Source of the DNA: Verrucomicrobiota bacterium | GTDB lineage: Bacteria; Verrucomicrobiota; Verrucomicrobiia; Chthoniobacterales; JAFAMB01 | DNA: 11,981 nt | Assembly: GCA_019242435.1 (NCBI GenBank) | Contig: JAFAVN010000571.1 | Span: 1 to 11,981, forward strand | Direction of reading: 5' to 3' | Part shown: one piece after another, positions 1 to 7,384 of the stretch | Numbering within the stretch: the stretch's first letter is position 1 | How the letters are laid out: every line of letters starts with the position of its first letter | The notes under the pieces: generated by a model | The model's database searches: none | What the model saw: only the letters and a program-made list of their open reading frames with translations | What the model was told of the DNA's origin: nothing | Position numbers and translations under genes: made by a program

Positions 1-122
1 TGGCGGGTGTTAGCTGTACCGTTCGTCAATTCCCTCGCTTAACCGGACCCGGTAAAATTCCTGGAACAAAATTGGTGAAAGTTGGAGTGGCCGGTGGCAC
101 TGGATATTTATAGCAGCGCTCT

Positions 123-1001
123 ATGAAAAGGTCCTCCCCGCCAATCACTTTCCGTTCCGGACATCGCGAGTTCGTAAAGCTCAACGCCAGGAAGTACGAC
201 TGGCGAGACATTTATCACTTCGTTTTGACCTTAACCTGGCCACAGTTCGCCGCGTTTGTTCTCGGGGTTTATATTATTATTAATCTTTTTTTTGCCACGC
301 TTTATACCATCGGCGGGCGCTGCATCGCCGAACTGCCTCCAGGTTCGTTTTACGATGCATTCTTCTTCAGCGTGGAAACGTTGGCCACAGTAGGCTACGG
401 GCACGCATACCCAGACACCCTTTACGGGCATTGCGTCGCCACCTTGGAAATCCTGACGGGTCTGTTCGGTCTGGCCGTTCTGACCGGCCTCATTTTTGTC
501 CGGTTCTCCCGGCCAACCGCCAGAATCCAGTTCAGTCATGTTGCCGTAGTAGCACCGTTTAATGGTGTCCCCACCCTCATGGTTCGGCTGGCCAATCTGC
601 GACATCATTCGATGCTGGAAGCCGAATTTCGCCTCCTTTTTATGCGCAGCGAACTAACCGCGGAAGGAGAAGATATCCGGCGTTTCTATCCCCTGCGCCT
701 GCAATTCGAACACCTGATCAATTTCCCGGCGGCGCTCACCCTGCGACACACAATCGATGAGACGAGCCCCTTGTTTGGCCTTACCGCAGAAAACTTGAAA
801 TTAACCGACAGTCGCATGCTCGCGTCGGTGGTTTGCGTTGATCCAGTGATTGAAGCTCCGGTGCACAGCCAAACGGAGTACCTTTATGAACAAATCGCGT
901 GGAATCGGCGGTTCGCGGAGATCTACACAGAGGATTCGGCTGGCCGATACACGGTCGACTATAGCAAGTTTCACGAGACGGTTGAGGTTGCCCCACAATA
1001 A
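123..1001 (+). CDS. Inward-rectifier potassium channel, KirBac type
   Basis: The 292-residue product should form a tetrameric K+ channel in the inner membrane. The selectivity filter TVGYG is visible at residues 89-93, inside the context ETLATVGYGHAYP typical of prokaryotic Kir channels. A first membrane helix spans about residues 38-62, the pore helix about 76-88 and the second membrane helix about 104-127. The rest is the cytoplasmic immunoglobulin-like Kir domain, starting with FSRPTARIQFSHVAVVAPFNG, which is strongly family-like. Length matches KirBac proteins (about 290-330 residues). The ATG at 123 is the first after an in-frame TAG at 111-113; no good Shine-Dalgarno sequence precedes it, and only a weak TTGGAG/TATTTA promoter-like pair is seen at 82-110. 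An imperfect hairpin with GATCTC/GAGATC arms follows the stop. It looks monocistronic. What gates it cannot be told from sequence. Confidence 0.95.
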   Translation: MKRSSPPITFRSGHREFVKLNARKYDWRDIYHFVLTLTWPQFAAFVLGVYIIINLFFATLYTIGGRCIAELPPGSFYDAFFFSVETLATVGYGHAYPDTLYGHCVATLEILTGLFGLAVLTGLIFVRFSRPTARIQFSHVAVVAPFNGVPTLMVRLANLRHHSMLEAEFRLLFMRSELTAEGEDIRRFYPLRLQFEHLINFPAALTLRHTIDETSPLFGLTAENLKLTDSRMLASVVCVDPVIEAPVHSQTEYLYEQIAWNRRFAEIYTEDSAGRYTVDYSKFHETVEVAPQ

Positions 1002-1070
1002 AGATCTCAGGAGATCATTTGTCAGCCGCTTTCAGTTGGGTATATTTCATGGAAGGAAAGGTGCTGTATT

Positions 1071-1619
1071 ATGCAAAGCACGTTTTCCAATTGGATCAGG
1101 GAAAGCTTACCCGGTTCATGGAAAAGACGTGATTTGTTCCGAAGAACGCAGAAATCGGGGGTTGCCCGAAGCGTTCTCGGTTTAGTTAGCGTTCTGGTAT
1201 TAGTAACCGCTACACCTGCGTTTGCTACCATTGACGACGCGATTGCTTCGGCGGTACAGACGACTCAACAGTACCAAGACCAGGGGTACCGCATTCACGA
1301 AGAAGACGAATGGGGTGGCGACCTAGGGGTCAAGGAATCAAAGGTAATTCAACACGACTTCACCCAAGGCAATAATTATTGGTTCTGCCTAGGTACTGAT
1401 GTGGAAAGCGCTCGCGTTGCTATTCACGTGTATAACGATCGAGGAAATTTGGTCGAAACGACGGCGTGGCAAGCCGGTTCACACGCCGGAGCTGAACTGC
1501 TGAACCCGCAGACGGCTTCCTACTACATCGTAGTAAAAATTATCGCCTCGCCGGCGATAAGGACACATTGGGCCATGGTCTATGCATCAAAGAATAATGG
1601 CGGCCAGAAAGCAATGTGA
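1071..1619 (+). CDS. Exported protein of unknown function
   Basis: I do not recognise a named family for this 182-residue protein. The start is supported by a purine-rich GGAAGGAAAGG stretch upstream of the ATG. The N-terminus has a long basic n-region (KRRDLFRRTQKSGVARS), a hydrophobic core at about residues 35-48 and an ATPAFA signal-peptidase-like end near residue 52, so export is likely. The mature part of about 130 residues is rich in alternating beta-type stretches (ARVAIHVYNDRGNLVETT, ASYYIVVKI, HWAMVYASK). This resembles beta-sandwich domains of the bacterial pre-peptidase C-terminal (PPC) kind, but that is only a pattern impression. There is a single cysteine in the mature part and no catalytic motif. 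It follows the Kir gene by about 70 nt on the same strand, and co-transcription is possible but not shown. Confidence 0.75.
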   Translation: MQSTFSNWIRESLPGSWKRRDLFRRTQKSGVARSVLGLVSVLVLVTATPAFATIDDAIASAVQTTQQYQDQGYRIHEEDEWGGDLGVKESKVIQHDFTQGNNYWFCLGTDVESARVAIHVYNDRGNLVETTAWQAGSHAGAELLNPQTASYYIVVKIIASPAIRTHWAMVYASKNNGGQKAM

Positions 1620-1621
1620 AC

Positions 1622-1661
1622 AGAAGGATGGAAGGCCGGAAGAATGGAAGAGTGGAAGCAT
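1622..1661. repeat. Octamer repeat GGAAGNNN, five units
   Basis: Five consecutive 8-bp units (AGAAGGAT, GGAAGGCC, GGAAGAAT, GGAAGAGT, GGAAGCAT) begin two bases after the TGA of the preceding gene. The first five positions are conserved and the last three vary. It is one of several degenerate short-period blocks in this window that sit next to stop codons. Confidence 0.75.
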
Positions 1662-1662
1662 G

Positions 1663-1699
1663 GGGCATTGCAGTTCCTAACCATCGAAGATCAATGCCC
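1663..1699. terminator. Hairpin between convergent genes
   Basis: GGGCATTG at 1663-1670 and CAATGCCC at 1692-1699 form a perfect 8-bp stem around a 21-nt loop, with a possible inner TTC/GAA pairing. It lies between the ends of the converging genes at 1619 (+) and 1744 (-). No T-run follows on either strand, so it is not a classic intrinsic terminator. Its position suggests an end-of-transcript structure. Confidence 0.4.
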
Positions 1700-1743
1700 A
1701 ACGAGTGATCAGGATGGCCAGGCAAACGTTGACTTCGGCGAGT

Positions 1744-2235
1744 TCAGTCGGAGCCGCTGCCACTCTTACCTTTTTTAAGTCTCCTTATATAATTGACCAG
1801 GTCCCAGATGTGCTCGTCTGACTCAACCTTTCCGAACCCTGGCATGCCGCTAAATCGAATCCCGTTTTTTATGATCCAAAACAGTTCGGGATCGCTATAG
1901 GCTTGTACGCTGGATGAGGTGAGATCTGCCGCTCGCGGATACATCCAGCGACCGGTATCAGTCGGTGTGTGTCCGTCCATACCATGGCACATAGAGCAGT
2001 CGGTGCCATAGCCGGTTTCACCTTGGGCAATACTTGCCTGTAAATCCTGGGGTGGAGGCGGAACACCGCTCCTACTCTCCCTATGGATCACGAATCGTTT
2101 AATCTGGGTCGCCACAAACTGTTCGGCTCTGCCAGGCCGAGGAAGTGCGCCCATCTGCACCTGAGTCAGCGCCAGCGTCGCGGCGACAATGAACAGGGCC
2201 AAAACGGCCAACACCCACAGGAGCCGGCGCTTCAT
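1744..2235 (-). CDS. Membrane-anchored class I cytochrome c
   Basis: This 163-residue protein should be a periplasm-facing electron carrier. It starts with MKRRLLWVLAVLALFIVAA, an uncleaved anchor or signal segment (residues 5-24). One heme-binding motif CSMCH is at residues 80-84, and the probable distal ligand Met131 lies in FSGMPGFG. A C-terminal helix (HIWDLVNYIRRLKKG) packs as in the cytochrome CBB3/class I fold. The Lys/Ser-rich tail is short. It is on the same strand as, and downstream of, the aldehyde oxidase operon, separated by two unrelated genes. Such cytochromes can accept electrons from periplasmic molybdenum hydroxylases, but here this is only a hypothesis because a strong terminator lies immediately upstream. 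No clear ribosome binding site precedes the ATG. Confidence 0.9.
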   Translation of the reverse strand: MKRRLLWVLAVLALFIVAATLALTQVQMGALPRPGRAEQFVATQIKRFVIHRESRSGVPPPPQDLQASIAQGETGYGTDCSMCHGMDGHTPTDTGRWMYPRAADLTSSSVQAYSDPELFWIIKNGIRFSGMPGFGKVESDEHIWDLVNYIRRLKKGKSGSGSD

Positions 2236-2273
2236 AAGTAATAGTCCGGCTGGAGAAATCCGATTGGAATCTG

Positions 2274-2300
2274 AAAAAGGGCCGAGAATCGACCCGGCCC
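2274..2300 (-). terminator. Intrinsic terminator of the DUF5818-like gene
   Basis: On the - strand a GGGCCG / CGGCCC stem (2300-2295 and 2284-2279) with a 10-nt loop is followed directly by five T residues (2278-2274). The stem begins at the last base of the gene's TAG stop codon. This is a textbook rho-independent terminator, and it should isolate the cytochrome gene from transcription coming from upstream. Confidence 0.85.
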
Positions 2301-2644
2301 TATCCGGGAGCTTTGATACCGGTCACATGAATTGTCTTGGTCGCTTTATCCAAGGTCCCAGAAACCTCAACCTTCTGCCCGGCAAAAGCTTCCGGTTTCT
2401 TTTGGTCATCCAAATTATAGTAGTTCTTTGATCCGGTCTGGAACAGGACGAATTTACCGCCGGCTTTCACGCAGGCGAGCGTGCACGCTTTTGGATCGTT
2501 AGTTCCTTCCTTTTTGAACATCGATTCGTGGCCTCCCGCCTTAGCACACTGACTATCCATGATCTCGCCAGTGAAGTTAGCCGCTGTTGCTAACGCAGGG
2601 GCGAGCGCTATAAATGCTCCGATACACAGTCCTAGCTTCTTCAT
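2300..2644 (-). CDS. Small exported DUF5818-like protein
   Basis: The product is 114 residues when started at the ATG at 2644, which follows a strong GGAGGT ribosome binding site with 4-5 nt spacing. The open frame extends further upstream to 2770, but that extension only reads through the nonamer repeat block and has no ribosome binding site. A signal peptide (MKKLGLCIGAFIALAPALATA) ends at about residue 21. The mature protein starts NFTGEIMDSQCAK and carries three cysteines (one in DSQC, two in ACTLAC). It has the pattern 'FTGEI.DSQC...C...C...G.K.VL' followed by 'VEVSGTLDKATKTIHVTGI', a small OB-like beta domain seen in proteins annotated DUF5818 in Acidobacteriota and Verrucomicrobiota (family named from memory). 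Its function is unknown; it is probably periplasmic. Confidence 0.8.
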   Translation of the reverse strand: MKKLGLCIGAFIALAPALATAANFTGEIMDSQCAKAGGHESMFKKEGTNDPKACTLACVKAGGKFVLFQTGSKNYYNLDDQKKPEAFAGQKVEVSGTLDKATKTIHVTGIKAPG

Positions 2645-2655
2645 TTTACCTCCGG
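2635..2655 (-). promoter_or_regulatory. Ribosome binding site that fixes the 2644 start
   Basis: The - strand reads CCGGAGGTAAAATGAAG around the start codon. GGAGGT is 4-5 nt before the ATG and is the strongest Shine-Dalgarno sequence in the window. It decides against the longer upstream frame. Confidence 0.75.
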
Positions 2656-2667
2656 AAGAATTAAAGG

Positions 2668-2740
2668 GAGGAGTTCGAAGAGTGCAAGGAGTTTGAGGAG
2701 TTCGCTCAAGGAGTTCAAGGAGCTCAGGGTGCAGAAGTGC
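2668..2740. repeat. Nonamer repeat RAGGAGTTC / RAGGAGTGC
   Basis: The + strand reads GAGGAGTTC, GAAGAGTGC, AAGGAGTTT, GAGGAGTTC, then a 4-nt break, AAGGAGTTC, AAGGAGCTC, and two shortened units (AGGGTGC, AGAAGTGC). Period is 9, slipping to 7-8 at the end. It occupies the region just upstream of the DUF5818-like gene and produces a false upstream extension of that reading frame. Confidence 0.8.
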
Positions 2741-2839
2741 AGGACTTTGACAGACCTCCGGTCGCCCCAATTATCATCGACGCCATGGGACCAGGTGCAT
2801 CGCGATTGTACTCGCAGCAATTGACATCCGGCCAGGAGC

Positions 2840-2875
2840 TTCTCGAATTCCCGGAACTCCTGGATCTCCGGCACT
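2840..2875. repeat. Octamer-like repeat at the end of the DUF1801 gene
   Basis: Units such as CGAATTCC, CGGAACTC, CTGGATCT, CCGGCACT follow each other with period 8 and run into the stop codon (2874-2876, - strand). CCAGGAG at 2833-2839 and CTCCTGG at 2857-2863 also form an inverted pair, so this block could fold at the 3' end of the transcript. Confidence 0.5.
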
Positions 2876-3275
2876 ACTCTTTCCGCTCCAGCTGCGCCAG
2901 TCGCACTTTGACTAGTCGTCTGACTAGCTTAGCCGAAAGCGGCCTGTCGACCGGGAAGCGGATCGTACCTTTGGATATAGACAATCCTTTCAGCTCGTCT
3001 TTAAGCGCTTCCACAACAGAGGCGGTTGGAAAAAGGCTGCAGTGATCCGCGAAAGCCGCAAACCAGATCACCATTTTTTTAAGTTTAAAGGCAGGAATCC
3101 GATAACTGATCGTCTCGGTTGCATCTGGAGGTAGAGCCGAGCGGATGGCTCCGCGAATTTTGTTTAAGGTACTCCGGGCTGGTTCCGGAATGCCGGCCAG
3201 ATATTCATCAATGTTTTTAGGATGAGAAGCGGGCTGCAACGCGGGCCCGCGAGCACTAGACGTCGATCTTTTCAC
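2874..3275 (-). CDS. DUF1801 / YdhG-like protein
   Basis: The 133-residue product matches the DUF1801 fold, a small frataxin-like alpha/beta domain related to Bacillus YdhG, for which iron-chaperone-like roles have been proposed. Recognisable pieces are IDEYLAGIPEPARSTLNKIR (residues 22-41), ISYRIPAFKLKK (about 56-67), WFAAFADHCSLFP (about 71-83) and the C-terminal KGTIRFPVDRPL segment that typifies the family. The N-terminal 20 residues are Ser/Arg-rich and probably disordered. The start is a GTG at 3275 with no good ribosome binding site and no downstream ATG that would keep the domain intact. Function in this organism is unknown. It lies between the aldehyde oxidase operon and the DUF5818-like gene, with repeat blocks on both sides. 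Confidence 0.85.
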   Translation of the reverse strand: MKRSTSSARGPALQPASHPKNIDEYLAGIPEPARSTLNKIRGAIRSALPPDATETISYRIPAFKLKKMVIWFAAFADHCSLFPTASVVEALKDELKGLSISKGTIRFPVDRPLSAKLVRRLVKVRLAQLERKE

Positions 3276-3283
3276 AAGAAATG

Positions 3284-3310
3284 GAGGAGTTTAGGAGGTC
3301 AAGGAATCCT
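3284..3310. repeat. Short degenerate repeat upstream of the DUF1801 gene
   Basis: GGAGTTTA, GGAGGTCAA, GGAATCCT follow one another with period 8-9, and share the GGAGTT core with the blocks at 2668 and 3382. The block lies just upstream of the GTG start at 3275 on the - strand. Only three units are seen, so support is moderate. Confidence 0.4.
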
Positions 3311-3381
3311 GACCGGATATCAGCTGTTGCAACAAGGGGATGCATTGGGTTCCCTGGCACCGATAATATTCGGGGGCGACT

Positions 3382-3421
3382 GAACTCCTATACTCTTGCA
3401 CTCCTGAACTCCTGCACTCCT
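3382..3421. repeat. Octamer repeat GNACTCCT, five units
   Basis: GAACTCCT, ATACTCTT, GCACTCCT, GAACTCCT, GCACTCCT run in exact period 8 and end at 3421, the base next to the TGA stop codon (3424-3422, - strand) of the molybdopterin subunit gene. On the complementary strand the unit is AGGAGTKC, nearly the same as in the block at 2668-2740. Confidence 0.85.
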
Positions 3422-5674
3422 TCAAACCCCCACCAACTTATCCGGTGTAATTGGCAGATCCCGGATGCGTTTCCCGGTCGCATGATAAATCGCGTTCGCC
3501 ACTGCTGCCGGTGTTCCCACGATACCGATCTCTCCCAGGCCACGGGCTCCGCTATCCGCCATGTTCGGGTCCGGAATATCCAGAAACTCAATCGTAAATT
3601 CCGGGGGGACATCCGTTGAAACCGGAACGTGGTATTCGGACAGATTCGAGTTAACGATCCGGCCAGTCGGTATGTCCGGTATGGTCCCTTCCATCAAGGC
3701 CATTCCAATTCCAAAAGTGATTCCGCCCAATAACTGGCTTCGAGCGAGCATGGGATTAATTATTTTTCCTACGTCGTAGACGCCAACCACTCTGGCCACT
3801 CTGACTTCACCGAAGTCCGGGTCCACCCTAACTTCGACAAAAACGGCTCCGAAGGAATAGAAGGCAAATTTCTGATAGGCATCTCCAGGACCAGCCTCTC
3901 CTTCCGCGACCAGTTGTTGGTTGTTGGTCTTGGACAGTACGTCGGCAAGAGCCATAGGTGGCAACGATTTTTTCTGAGTGCTGATGCGCCCATCGGCAAG
4001 GACTAAGTCGCCGCGCGCAACTCCGGTAAACGGCGCGGCCGGACCATCTAAAGCGAGCGAGATCAGTTTATCCCGCAAGTTATTACAGGCAGCCGTGACA
4101 GCAGGCGCAACGCTCGCCGTCAGGAAAGAACCCCCATTCACTGGCGCGTGCGGGAACTGAGTGTCACCGAGCTCAAATCGGACTTGCTCCATAGGAACGC
4201 CCAAATTTTCAGAAACGAATTGGGTCATGGCAGTGTAAGTTCCAGTACCTGCCTCATGGGTGGCGCTCTGGACTACCACAGAGCCATCATTAGCTAGCGT
4301 AATTCTGGCGGCCGCAGGCTCCTGCCGGGCAGGATAAATCGCGGTAGCCATCCCCCACCCCACCAGGCGCCCATCTTTGTCTCGAGCCGAAGCCGGGTGC
4401 GGATTTCGAGAAGACCAACCGAACTTCGACGCACCATGGTCATAACATTCCTTAAGATGCTTGCTTGACCATGGTTTCTGCTCGGAATCATCTTTATCTG
4501 CGTGATTGCGCAACCGGAGCTCTAGCGGATCCAGATTCAGCTTTATTGCCAACTCGTCCATCGCGGATTCAAGCGCAAAGATCCCCGGTGCTTCTCCCGG
4601 GGCACGCATCGGGCAAGGAGTGGTATAATTGAGCTGGACTAACCGGTGGTTAATTTGAATGTTCGGGCACGCGTACAACAACCGGGTCAGCGCTCCAGCC
4701 GGCTCAGTGTATTGGTAGACCATCGAAGAATGGGTCAGAGTCGAATGCTTCAGGGCAGCAAGCTTGCCGGTCTCATCAGCCGCCAAACCGAATGACTGGA
4801 CAGTGCGGGCGCGTTGCCCCATTGAGTCGAACATCTGCGATCGGGTCAATACCAGTCGCACCGGCCGGTTAATCAGGCGAGCGGCAGCAGCCGCCACGAT
4901 GAAGTAACTCCAGCTGAATCCCTTGGAGCCAAAGTGTCCCCCAATAAACGGGCAAATCACTCTCACGTTTTGTATCAGCAAACCGAACGCGGCAGCGAGC
5001 ACTCGTTGGGTTAGATCTACCCCGCGGGTCGAGACGTGAAGTGTGAGATGATCCTGGTCTTCCCAAATGGCTAAAGCGGCTCCCGGCTCGATCGGATTGT
5101 GGTTTTCGATGGGAGTCGAGTAAACGGCATCGACTAACCGGTCCTGCGGCATGTTAGCCCAAACCCAATCCACATCACCTCGTTTGTCCTGGAGCTTTAT
5201 CCGACCCAGCGCTAATCGGGGCTCGATTGCCTGCTGTGCAAACCCTTCCAAGTCAGTCCGTAGCTCTCCGGGTTGATAACGTACTCGTACCGACGCGGCG
5301 GCGTCACGGGCTTGTTCGAATGTCTCCGCGATCACTACGCCTAAGTGCTGGCCTTGATAATAAACTCGGTCGTCTTGGAACGGGAGCCGGCTTTCGCCAG
5401 GTAGCCCATTTGCACTAAGCTCCTCAGGCAATGGTTGAAGTTTCGGCGCATTGCGTTGAGTCAATATCGCGAACACGCCGGGCATTTTCTCTGCCTGGCT
5501 TTGATCTATCTCAATGACCCGGCCGCTCGCGAGCGTGCTCTGGATCAGATAAGCGTTCGCGATCCCGTCGGTTTTGACATCAGCAGCATAGATCGCTGCT
5601 CCGGTGACTTTTGCCTTACCGTCAACGCGCTGTCGCGGGGTTCCTATAACTGTTGGATTATCCGGCATCGCCAT
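3422..5674 (-). CDS. paoC: Aldehyde oxidase, molybdopterin catalytic subunit (PaoC/YagR type)
   Basis: This 750-residue subunit belongs to the xanthine oxidase family and should bind the molybdenum cofactor and oxidise aldehydes or similar substrates. The N-terminal domain starts GTPRQRVDGKAKVTGAAIYAADV. The Mo-binding part contains IGGHFGSKG (244-252), the arginine loop MRAPGEAPG (356-364) and near the C-terminus GARGLGEIGIVG with the conserved catalytic glutamate E715. Length is close to E. coli PaoC (732 residues). There is no signal peptide. In PaoABC the complex is exported folded, using the Tat signal of the small subunit, and that arrangement fits here. The start codon is 13 nt after the stop of the FAD subunit gene, so the two are co-transcribed. 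Substrate cannot be deduced. The symbol is given by homology of type, not proven orthology. Confidence 0.93.
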   Translation of the reverse strand: MAMPDNPTVIGTPRQRVDGKAKVTGAAIYAADVKTDGIANAYLIQSTLASGRVIEIDQSQAEKMPGVFAILTQRNAPKLQPLPEELSANGLPGESRLPFQDDRVYYQGQHLGVVIAETFEQARDAAASVRVRYQPGELRTDLEGFAQQAIEPRLALGRIKLQDKRGDVDWVWANMPQDRLVDAVYSTPIENHNPIEPGAALAIWEDQDHLTLHVSTRGVDLTQRVLAAAFGLLIQNVRVICPFIGGHFGSKGFSWSYFIVAAAAARLINRPVRLVLTRSQMFDSMGQRARTVQSFGLAADETGKLAALKHSTLTHSSMVYQYTEPAGALTRLLYACPNIQINHRLVQLNYTTPCPMRAPGEAPGIFALESAMDELAIKLNLDPLELRLRNHADKDDSEQKPWSSKHLKECYDHGASKFGWSSRNPHPASARDKDGRLVGWGMATAIYPARQEPAAARITLANDGSVVVQSATHEAGTGTYTAMTQFVSENLGVPMEQVRFELGDTQFPHAPVNGGSFLTASVAPAVTAACNNLRDKLISLALDGPAAPFTGVARGDLVLADGRISTQKKSLPPMALADVLSKTNNQQLVAEGEAGPGDAYQKFAFYSFGAVFVEVRVDPDFGEVRVARVVGVYDVGKIINPMLARSQLLGGITFGIGMALMEGTIPDIPTGRIVNSNLSEYHVPVSTDVPPEFTIEFLDIPDPNMADSGARGLGEIGIVGTPAAVANAIYHATGKRIRDLPITPDKLVGV

Positions 5675-5687
5675 CTAAATCATGCAA

Positions 5688-6674
5688 TTAAGCCGAAGCT
5701 GCCAGTAGACCTCGGACAACCACGTTTCGCGCCAATGGAATTTTGTATTGATTGTACCGGTAAGCGTGCGCTCCTTGGAGCAATCGGTCGGCAACCTTCT
5801 CAAACGTGGCCCGATCCGGTTTCACGCCCTGGAGCATGGCTTCTGCTTCCGGAACTCGCCATGGTTTATGGGCCACGCCACCCAAGGCTATCCGCGCGGA
5901 TGTGATTTGCCCTTCACCTATTCCCAGCACTATCGCAGCGCTAACCAGAGCGAAGGCAAAGCTCGATCGGTCACGAATCTTGAGATAAAGATTGTGTTTG
6001 GTATCTGCCGGCGCCGGGAGATCGACTGCCGTGATCAGTTCGTCCGGGCGCAACGTCGTATCCAATTCCGGCTGCTCTCCCGGTAATCGATGAAAATCGG
6101 CGATGGCAATCACCCGCTCTCCAGAAGGACCGGTAATATGTATTTTCGCCTCCAACGCAGCCAGGGCGACGCACATATCACTCGGGTTCGTGGCGATGCA
6201 TTGGTCGCTCTGACCCAGGATCGCATGAATGCGATTGAATCCGTTGAGCGCTCCACAACCGGAGCCCGGGTCCCTCTTGTTACAGCAAGGGAAATTAGGA
6301 TCGTAGAAATAGTAACAACGGGTCCGCTGCATCAGATTACCGCCGACGGTAGCCGCATTCCTGAGCTGAGGGCTGGCCCCGGCCAAAAGCGCCTGGCTGA
6401 GGACTGGATAACGCTCGGTTACTAGAGAGTGAGTCGCAACATCCGAATTCCGGGCTAATGCGCCAATGCTTAATCCGCCGCCGTCCGGCAGTTCAGCGAT
6501 CTGGCTCAAACCCAGCCGATTGATATCGATCAGGGTGTCCGGTTGTTCCACGCCCATTTTCCATAGATCCAGCAGATTAGTTCCACCGGCCAGAAACCGG
6601 GCTTTAGGGGTACTTCGTATCAGGCTCAGTGCCGAGTCCAGATCCTTGGGGCGAACATATGCAAATGCATTCAT
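5688..6674 (-). CDS. paoB: Aldehyde oxidase, FAD subunit (PaoB/YagS type)
   Basis: The product is 328 residues when started at MNAFAYVRPKDLDSAL, the family's normal N-terminus. The open frame extends 23 codons upstream, but that part overlaps the preceding gene. FAD-binding loops are FLAGGTNLLDLWK (from residue 27) and ATVGGNLMQRTRC (from residue 108). Cysteines 120, 130, 131, 140 and 159 lie in an insertion ending in DQCIATNPSDM. In PaoB this insertion carries an additional [4Fe-4S] cluster, so the same is expected here. The C-terminal CO-dehydrogenase flavoprotein domain is complete (IALGGVAHKPWRVPEAEAML). The start is 2 nt after the TAG of the 2Fe-2S gene, which indicates translational coupling. 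FAD passes electrons from the iron-sulfur clusters to an acceptor. Confidence 0.93.
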   Translation of the reverse strand: MNAFAYVRPKDLDSALSLIRSTPKARFLAGGTNLLDLWKMGVEQPDTLIDINRLGLSQIAELPDGGGLSIGALARNSDVATHSLVTERYPVLSQALLAGASPQLRNAATVGGNLMQRTRCYYFYDPNFPCCNKRDPGSGCGALNGFNRIHAILGQSDQCIATNPSDMCVALAALEAKIHITGPSGERVIAIADFHRLPGEQPELDTTLRPDELITAVDLPAPADTKHNLYLKIRDRSSFAFALVSAAIVLGIGEGQITSARIALGGVAHKPWRVPEAEAMLQGVKPDRATFEKVADRLLQGAHAYRYNQYKIPLARNVVVRGLLAASA

Positions 6675-6676
6675 TT

Positions 6677-7345
6677 CTAGCGAGTGCCTTGGTGTAACTC
6701 CTGGATCGCAGCCACAATGTTCGGGTACGCTCCACACCGGCAAATGTTACCGTTCATCCATTCTCTGATCTCGCTTTCACTATTTGCGTGTCCCTCGCTC
6801 AAGCAGGCGACGGCGGAGCAGAGTTGTCCGGATGTGCAGAAACCACATTGCAACGCGTCATGCCGAATAAAGGCTTCCTGCAATGGTTGGAGCTGCCCAT
6901 CCTGAGCTAACCCCTCGACCGTAGTGACGGTATCACCATCGTGCGTCACTGCCAAGGTAAGGCATGAGTTGATCCGGCGCCCGTTTATGAGAACAGTGCA
7001 GGCCCCGCACTGGCCGTGATCGCATCCCTTCTTTGCGCCCGTGAGCCCTAACGAGTCACGCAAAAAATCGAGGAGAGTGGTGCGCGCTTCCGCCTGAATG
7101 GTCACGGTCTTACCATTCACGCGCAAGCTCAACGGCACGTTGTGGGGCACACCGTCGCCGCTAGGAGATGGGCTGGGCTCATCGGTTTGACTTAATGCTC
7201 GGCTAGGCAAGGCAATGCCGATTCCGGCCGAGGCCAATCTCCACAAAAAATCGCGGCGCGTTGAAGGAGTCAGCTCTCGCATGATGTTCGCGATCGCATT
7301 ATCCTCGTCTGGAAAGCGTCTTTCGGGAGATTCCGGAGCTGTCAT
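6677..7345 (-). CDS. paoA: Aldehyde oxidase, Tat-exported 2Fe-2S subunit (PaoA/YagT type)
   Basis: The 222-residue small subunit has two [2Fe-2S] domains. The plant-ferredoxin-type cluster uses C108, C113, C116 (GCDHGQCGACT) and C128. The second, in the helical domain, uses C167, C170 (CGFC), C202 and C204 (ICRCGAYPNI). The N-terminus has a Tat signal STRRDFLWRLASAGIGIALP (twin Arg at 30-31), followed by a Pro/Ser-rich linker (about 53-66). This places the enzyme in the periplasm, as for E. coli PaoABC. The start at 7345 gives a 28-residue n-region. The ATG 21 codons later is an alternative, and neither has a strong ribosome binding site. It is the first gene of the three-gene operon. The chaperone gene paoD/mocA-like is not in the window. 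Confidence 0.94.
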   Translation of the reverse strand: MTAPESPERRFPDEDNAIANIMRELTPSTRRDFLWRLASAGIGIALPSRALSQTDEPSPSPSGDGVPHNVPLSLRVNGKTVTIQAEARTTLLDFLRDSLGLTGAKKGCDHGQCGACTVLINGRRINSCLTLAVTHDGDTVTTVEGLAQDGQLQPLQEAFIRHDALQCGFCTSGQLCSAVACLSEGHANSESEIREWMNGNICRCGAYPNIVAAIQELHQGTR

Positions 7346-7364
7346 AAATAATTATTCCACTTTC

Positions 7365-7384
7365 AACGTGTCCATGGACGCGTT
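7365..7384. promoter_or_regulatory. 20-bp palindrome upstream of the aldehyde oxidase operon
   Basis: AACGTGTCCATGGACGCGTT is palindromic in 9 of 10 base pairs; only the T/G pair at 7369/7380 breaks it. It lies 20 nt upstream of the paoA start codon. That is a usual place for a repressor or activator site. On the + strand it is followed by seven T residues (7383-7389), so it could also act as a terminator for antisense transcription leaving the operon. Confidence 0.5.

Noticed and set aside
42..53. ACCGG-AC-CCGGT inverted repeat at the left edge
   Set aside because: The stem is only 4-5 bp with a minimal loop and no T-run, and no upstream gene is visible. The short open frame ending at 42 is too short to identify.
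231..608. 125-codon - strand frame over the Kir channel gene
   Set aside because: It is a shadow of the strongly supported channel gene and its composition is not protein-like.
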